This document shows, one piece after another, positions 59,143-64,000 of a DNA stretch of 64,000 nt. A model generated the notes under the pieces. That model was not told the DNA's origin. It ran no database searches and saw nothing but the letters and a program-made list of their open reading frames with translations. This stretch comes from Paraescarpia echinospica (taxonomy: Eukaryota; Annelida; Polychaeta; Sabellida; Siboglinidae): the NCBI GenBank assembly GCA_020002185.1, contig CM034533.1, positions 40,436,743-40,500,742 on the forward strand, written 5' to 3'. Every line of letters begins with the position of its first letter. The stretch's first letter is position 1. Both the position numbers and the translations under genes were made by a program.

Positions 59143-60719
59143 ATGCTGGACTAGTTCATCATAGCTCCTGTCCAATCTCCTACCAACACGCCAGGTTCCA
59201 TCTAGATAGGGAGACACCCACACCAGTTAATTATGTCAAACAGCTTCATGCCTTTTCACAATACATAACAAAACTGCCATCCAAAGCCACACGCTCCAGA
59301 CCGCAAGTGGTCAAAGAAACCATCATTAGGTTTATTGAGTCTAACTATTTTTTATCTATTATAACATACCTTACATTTTTATTTGTACGCATATTCTCAG
59401 GCCTAGTTTCTATGCAATCAGTGAAATATTTATTCCATTAATTCCCATCGACTTGTCTAATAAAAAACAATCTATTTCAGTTTTGTTTTAATGTTAACAG
59501 CACTAGTACTTATGTTGAATGTGTTATTACAATGACACCCCAGTATAGTCGTTAACAGTTTCAGCAGCAGTCCTGAATGAATGAACATAACGACTTACAG
59601 TTCAAACTTCCTTAATCTAAATCTGTACTTTTTTCAACCCGTGTTCCTCAGTCGTGTAAATAGCGACTGAGTGTTACCAGTGGAGTGAAGTATGGCTGAT
59701 CTACACAGACAGCTTTCTTGCTTTCTGAATGAATAACCTCAATGTTCAGTCATTCACCTTAGTTTTTATTGTCAACCTTTCAGCCTACTAATCCCAAAGG
59801 TACAGTACAAATCAGTCTCATATCTGACACGCAAACAATGCCAAAAATGCACACAAATGCATGCATGCATACATTCAAACAGTTAGTGCACATAATAACC
59901 TGTTCACAGGTGACATTATTTCTTTTATGTCAGAGAATAATGACATTCTAAAAAATTATACTGCGGCATCCGCAAGAATCTTTGTGCATGAATCCTAGGA
60001 GCTCTTCCCCACACGAAGAAATCTTCCAAAAAGACACATATTTTGCCATTGCCTAGGCATGTCAATGAGGAATCCAGGGCATTTCACCAATGGACACTTT
60101 GACGATGGTCATTATTTCACCAACCACCAGTTTTTATTTATTGTTTATTTCATTGCTGGTGTACAATATTAAATAATTCATTGAAATAAATATCTTCATA
60201 AATGATAAATTTATCATGACTGTCATGTGATGATTCAATAACCATCAGCTGATCAACTGAGGAAATTTTACATAACTCGGCAACATTCATAGAAAACACA
60301 CAATGTTGCATAAAACCTCTCAAATTTTCATCACGTTTGCTAAACAAACATTATATAAAAACACTTCGGGAAACCGTCTTCTGCGTTGCTGTGTTTGTAG
60401 CGCCATCCAGGAAGATGGGCATTTGTTCTAGTTTTATTAATTATGTAAAGACAGGCAATCACAATTATTTCAATTATCTGGTAATTAGATAATTCCTGCG
60501 CCAAAAATGACCAAAAATAAACATAAACATAAATTATGTTCAGCAAAATCTGTTGTTCCAGCGTTCTCTCAAAGTCGCTGTGGTTGTATCTCACTGGTTG
60601 GTGAAACGTATGACGGTGAAGTGTCCATTGGTCTCTCTGGATTGTGTTGGGATGACATAAAGAAGACAGGGTGAGACAGCCAGTGGCATCAGCTGGCACC
60701 ACAGACAGGTGAACACCCG
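59143..60719. other. Unique sequence, no gene supported
   Basis: Mixed AT-rich DNA. A minus-strand frame of 120 codons (60340-60702) has no recognisable domain. No array or transposon end. Confidence 0.45.
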
Positions 60720-60910
60720 ATAACGCAACATTTGCGGGCCGGTCAAGTAATAAAGCCGGCTTGGATCATCACGGTTCACACGCCCTTTCTATACGTGCCT
60801 CTACATTCTGTGGCGGGGCGTACATTCCCAGTGCGGCGGCTGCGTCTTCGCCCCATGATAAGCACCCTGCAATCTACAGCGGCTGCTGCTAATCAATGCA
60901 CATTACCCTA
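60720..60910. promoter_or_regulatory. Candidate regulatory island (GC-rich)
   Basis: About 190 bp of GC-rich, CpG-containing sequence (GTGGCGGGGCGTACATTCCC, AGTGCGGCGGCTGCGTC, then GCTGCTAATCAATG) set in AT-rich DNA. It could also be part of an unrecognised first exon or promoter. Composition-based call. Confidence 0.3.
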
Positions 60911-61140
60911 GATGCAGACACCAATTCATCCTGCTACATCATTAAGATGACAATAGAGCGGTCCTCCCTCCCCCCACTCAGACACACCTGAAGTACCTCC
61001 ACTGGGAGGGGGTGGACGGGGCACCTCACATCTATACCAGAAAGCTCCTCACCACAATGGTGTACATAGTAGCAATAATAATAATAAAAGAGTAGTTTTA
61101 AAGCACCATTGCACCAGGTGACCCTTTTCAAAGGCACCAC

Positions 61141-61309
61141 CCAAATCTCTTTGGGCCATCCCATCTGTGTGGGCCATCCCATCTCTTTAGGCCATCTCAA
61201 CTCTTTGAGCCACCCCATCTCTCTGGGCCACCCCATTTCTTTGGGCCACCTCATGTCTTTGGACCATCCCATCTCTTTGGGCCATCCCATCTCTTTGGGC
61301 CATCCATCT
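61141..61309 (+). repeat. 18-bp minisatellite, about 9 copies
   Basis: Units of GGGCCATCCCATCTCTTT with substitutions in each copy. Because 18 is a multiple of three, frames stay open on both strands. Confidence 0.92.
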
Positions 61310-61599
61310 CTGAGTAGTGCTCAACCAAGCAATTATTGAACAATTATTGTGTACCAACAGACCAAACCTTTGGTTTGCTCCAAATCCAAAGGCAAATCAG
61401 TCTTACAACTACAACTCAAACATGAAGAAAAATTTCCTTGTTTAGTTTTAAGAAAATCCCCCTTTTGTTAACTTTTAGTTGAACTTATACCTATTTACCG
61501 ATTTATTTATCAGTGCAAAGCACACTGACCATAATTTTAGATGAAGAATTATTTTAGCAAATTACAACATTAAAAATAACAAGATCACCGTGAGCCAGC

Positions 61600-61830
61600 A
61601 TTCATTCACCCCAACCCTACAAAGTAACCCCCCCTTGTGAGCCCCGTAAATGCATAAAGCCCCTCAGCTCAAGTGGACTGACTCATAATAACACCTTGAC
61701 AAAGGGCTGTGGAAAATGAAAGATTTCGGCTGAAGGAGAGCCCCTTTCAATAGATGGCACTTTCACTGTGACCTAGACACATCATTCGCGGCTATTTTCA
61801 GCTTATACAGCAGCTCAGAACGTATAAAAT
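61600..61830. promoter_or_regulatory. Candidate regulatory island
   Basis: High-complexity block including AATGCATAAAGCCCC, CTCAAGTGGAC, CACCTTGACAAAGGGC and TGTGACCTAG, bounded by AT-rich DNA. No frame with splice sites. Composition-based call. Confidence 0.25.
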
Positions 61831-64000
61831 CTGCCCGTACAACAATAGGCAGTAGGGTTTAGACAGATAAACAACCTCGCTATAAAATTAAATGTACCAC
61901 TGGGAGCTGCTTAGTGTCTGCGTTGGTTCTTCTTGTTGTCAAGCCGGCACATAGACCGAGTTGTTAAGAAATTATTATGATTTAAATCTGTTTTAACATA
62001 TTTAAAAAAATACATTTTAATTTTTGCTCATTATTGGATAACCAAAAATTAAGCATGTCTTCTTACCCATACAGGTAATTTAAGTTATTTTTCCAGGCAG
62101 CACGACATGATAAGTTATGTAAGTGTTGATTTAAGAAATAATTTGTTACAGAAATTAAACTTGATACGGTTTTAACGTGTTTTCCTATTAAATTCTTACT
62201 TTTTTGTACCGTGTGATATCCTATATATATATTTTACAGTACAACTTGCCTGTCATGTGATCAACAATCACCTGATTTGCAGTTACAAGATGAACATTTA
62301 TATCATTAACAATCATATAATAAGACTCAGAGAACATCACTGTTCAGTTTGTAACTGCACAATGTTTTTATAATGATAATGACCATTTCATAAGACTAGA
62401 AAATGCTTTGGTGAGAGACATTTATACACCATAATTCAACGCGCACCAGATTCTAGGTGAAATCCACAGGTTCCTTCTGTTTAATTTAGGGCCATAAATT
62501 ATGAATTCATCTAGCACACACACAATGCATCAACTCAAACAATGATACAATGTATGTGTCAATCAATATCTTTAAAATTGCTTACCTGTAAACATTTATC
62601 AACAATTTAACATCTTAATATCTTGTAAACAATGGGAATGATTTGATGAGTGGACGATAGTGGCTTTTTACACTTTGTAATCCAAACTATAAGCTGTCTT
62701 GATACTGACATGAGGTCAAGAGGCTTAATAGCACTGGTAGTGTCTCAATCGTTTGATCTCAATCGTTTGATCAATGTTATATCACCTGTTTTCAGGCACC
62801 ATATAGACAAAACCATATGAAGCTTGTTTACCAGACTGTCACACAGGGAGAACTACACAAGTTTCAGCTGCTTATCTTGAGAACTGTTTTCCTAACATCT
62901 TATCGCACCTCTTTCTTGGCAGTATGCAAATAATCTCACTTAGAAGACTGAGATAAACTACTCGTAATTCATTTACCCCTTCAAAACTCCAGCTCATTAT
63001 GATATCGGGTTTTGATAACATCGCATCTGAAGATGTTCTGGCAAACTCTTATCACAGCTTCTTTGTGTTCGTGATAAAAACACGACGGCAGAAACAAGGC
63101 GGAACAGTTCTGGCTAGTTTACAGAATAAGAGTAATTACTTTTTTGACACGAAGCTTTAAATCTTTTAAGTTTGCAACATAAGTCATATTTAAGGCTACA
63201 CATAACTGTTGTATCTATGTTACTGTCAGAAGAATTATTTTAAGGATCAATGGAAGAAATATTAAACAAATCAATACAACAATGTTTGACAAAAATGATG
63301 AGCAGTTTTTATTTAAAATGTGTTTACTGCATAAAAACGCTGTATATGCTAGCTATTAATGTAGTGAAATCGTTTACCATTAGGCATGTATGAAAAAACA
63401 TTATGTGGCCTGCATGCTCATACGGCGACGTCTGACATAAACCATGTCAAATTAAACAACTTGATACAATCGTAGAAGATGTGCAGAGCATTGCGAACAG
63501 TTGTACAAGAAGCCCGAGTGACTTTGGAACTTTTTCTAAACACATATACACTGATTGTGCATAATTTTTATGGAAAGTCTACATACAAAGGAATGGCAAC
63601 AAGAGTCTCCAATGAGATAATTATTATTCAGCTCTGTACACCTCTGTTGAGTGGCTACTGTCACAGGTGAACAGGACAATGCGAAGTAGGATTAAACTCA
63701 TTAAATATGCCACATATTCTACTTTGATGTTGATGGATGCTCCCTAGTCCTGACAGCTGAATTATCATAAGTTCTCTTGCAACTGTCTCTGTTTAGAGTC
63801 TGCTTTTCTACAAGCCAGAAGAATTAAATAACCAACTAGCCATTGGTTTAAACTTTATTATTTATTTGTAATTAATAACCTTGATTATCTGTAAGTAATG
63901 AAAGTATCATTACAATCATGATTATGAATTTTAATGCCTCTATTTTACTTTGTAATTCAACTTGTTAATTTCTTTTTTAAACACCTGTATAACTGAAAGT
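61831..64000. other. Unique AT-rich right end of the window, no gene seen
   Basis: AT-rich DNA. Small higher-complexity patches occur at about 62935-63120 (for example TTCGTGATAAAAACACGACG). No exon, array or mobile element supported. The missing dve 5' exon was not recognised here. Confidence 0.4.

Noticed and set aside
60340..60702. 120-codon minus-strand frame
   Set aside because: Composition and lack of domain or splice signals do not support a gene.

Overview
This is eukaryotic DNA, most likely from a lophotrochozoan invertebrate and plausibly a mollusc. Three things point that way: one multi-exon homeobox gene with canonical GT-AG introns, tRNA-derived SINEs together with non-LTR retrotransposon debris, and an unusually heavy load of minisatellites and satellites in otherwise AT-rich sequence. 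The species call is inference. A 1000-base run of N (35012-36011) is an assembly gap.

The only protein-coding gene I can support lies on the minus strand. Its four exons in the window (21735-21547, 16367-16241, 9874-9769, 9016-7160) join in compatible splice phases (1, 2, 0). Together they encode a SATB/Compass-type N-terminal module (ubiquitin-like domain plus CUT-like domain) followed by two atypical homeodomains and a stop. That is the architecture of the CMP class of the Cut homeobox superclass, i.e. a defective proventriculus (dve) orthologue. Both homeodomains carry lysine at position 50. The 5' end of the gene (start codon, promoter) was not found and probably lies further right or beyond the window.

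Layout. 1-7159: 3' flank of dve, with back-to-back poly(A) hexamers near 1.33 kb and a pair of CTCF/YY1-like motifs near 1.45 kb. 7160-21735: dve exons, with introns holding three satellite-like arrays (45, 39 and 46 bp periods), enhancer-like unique blocks, and a 1.6 kb TA-flanked inverted-repeat DNA transposon 31 bp from a splice donor. 21736-27785: presumed 5' intron or upstream DNA with enhancer-like islands, including a six-site cluster of K50-homeodomain sites and a palindromic SOX-type site. 27786-35011: 84-bp satellite with higher-order structure, running into the gap. 36012-45623: unique DNA with a LINE remnant, a triplet-like array, a duplicated segment, a SINE and a 1.4 kb purine array. 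45624-53866: a second large satellite (85 bp, about 97 copies). 53867-64000: a decayed LINE, several short tandem arrays, an inverted SINE pair and enhancer-like islands.

Tandem arrays make up roughly 39 percent of the non-N sequence by my coordinate sums. The biological reading is a developmental transcription-factor locus with long regulatory introns and flanks. Its non-coding DNA alternates between candidate cis-regulatory islands and recently amplified satellites.
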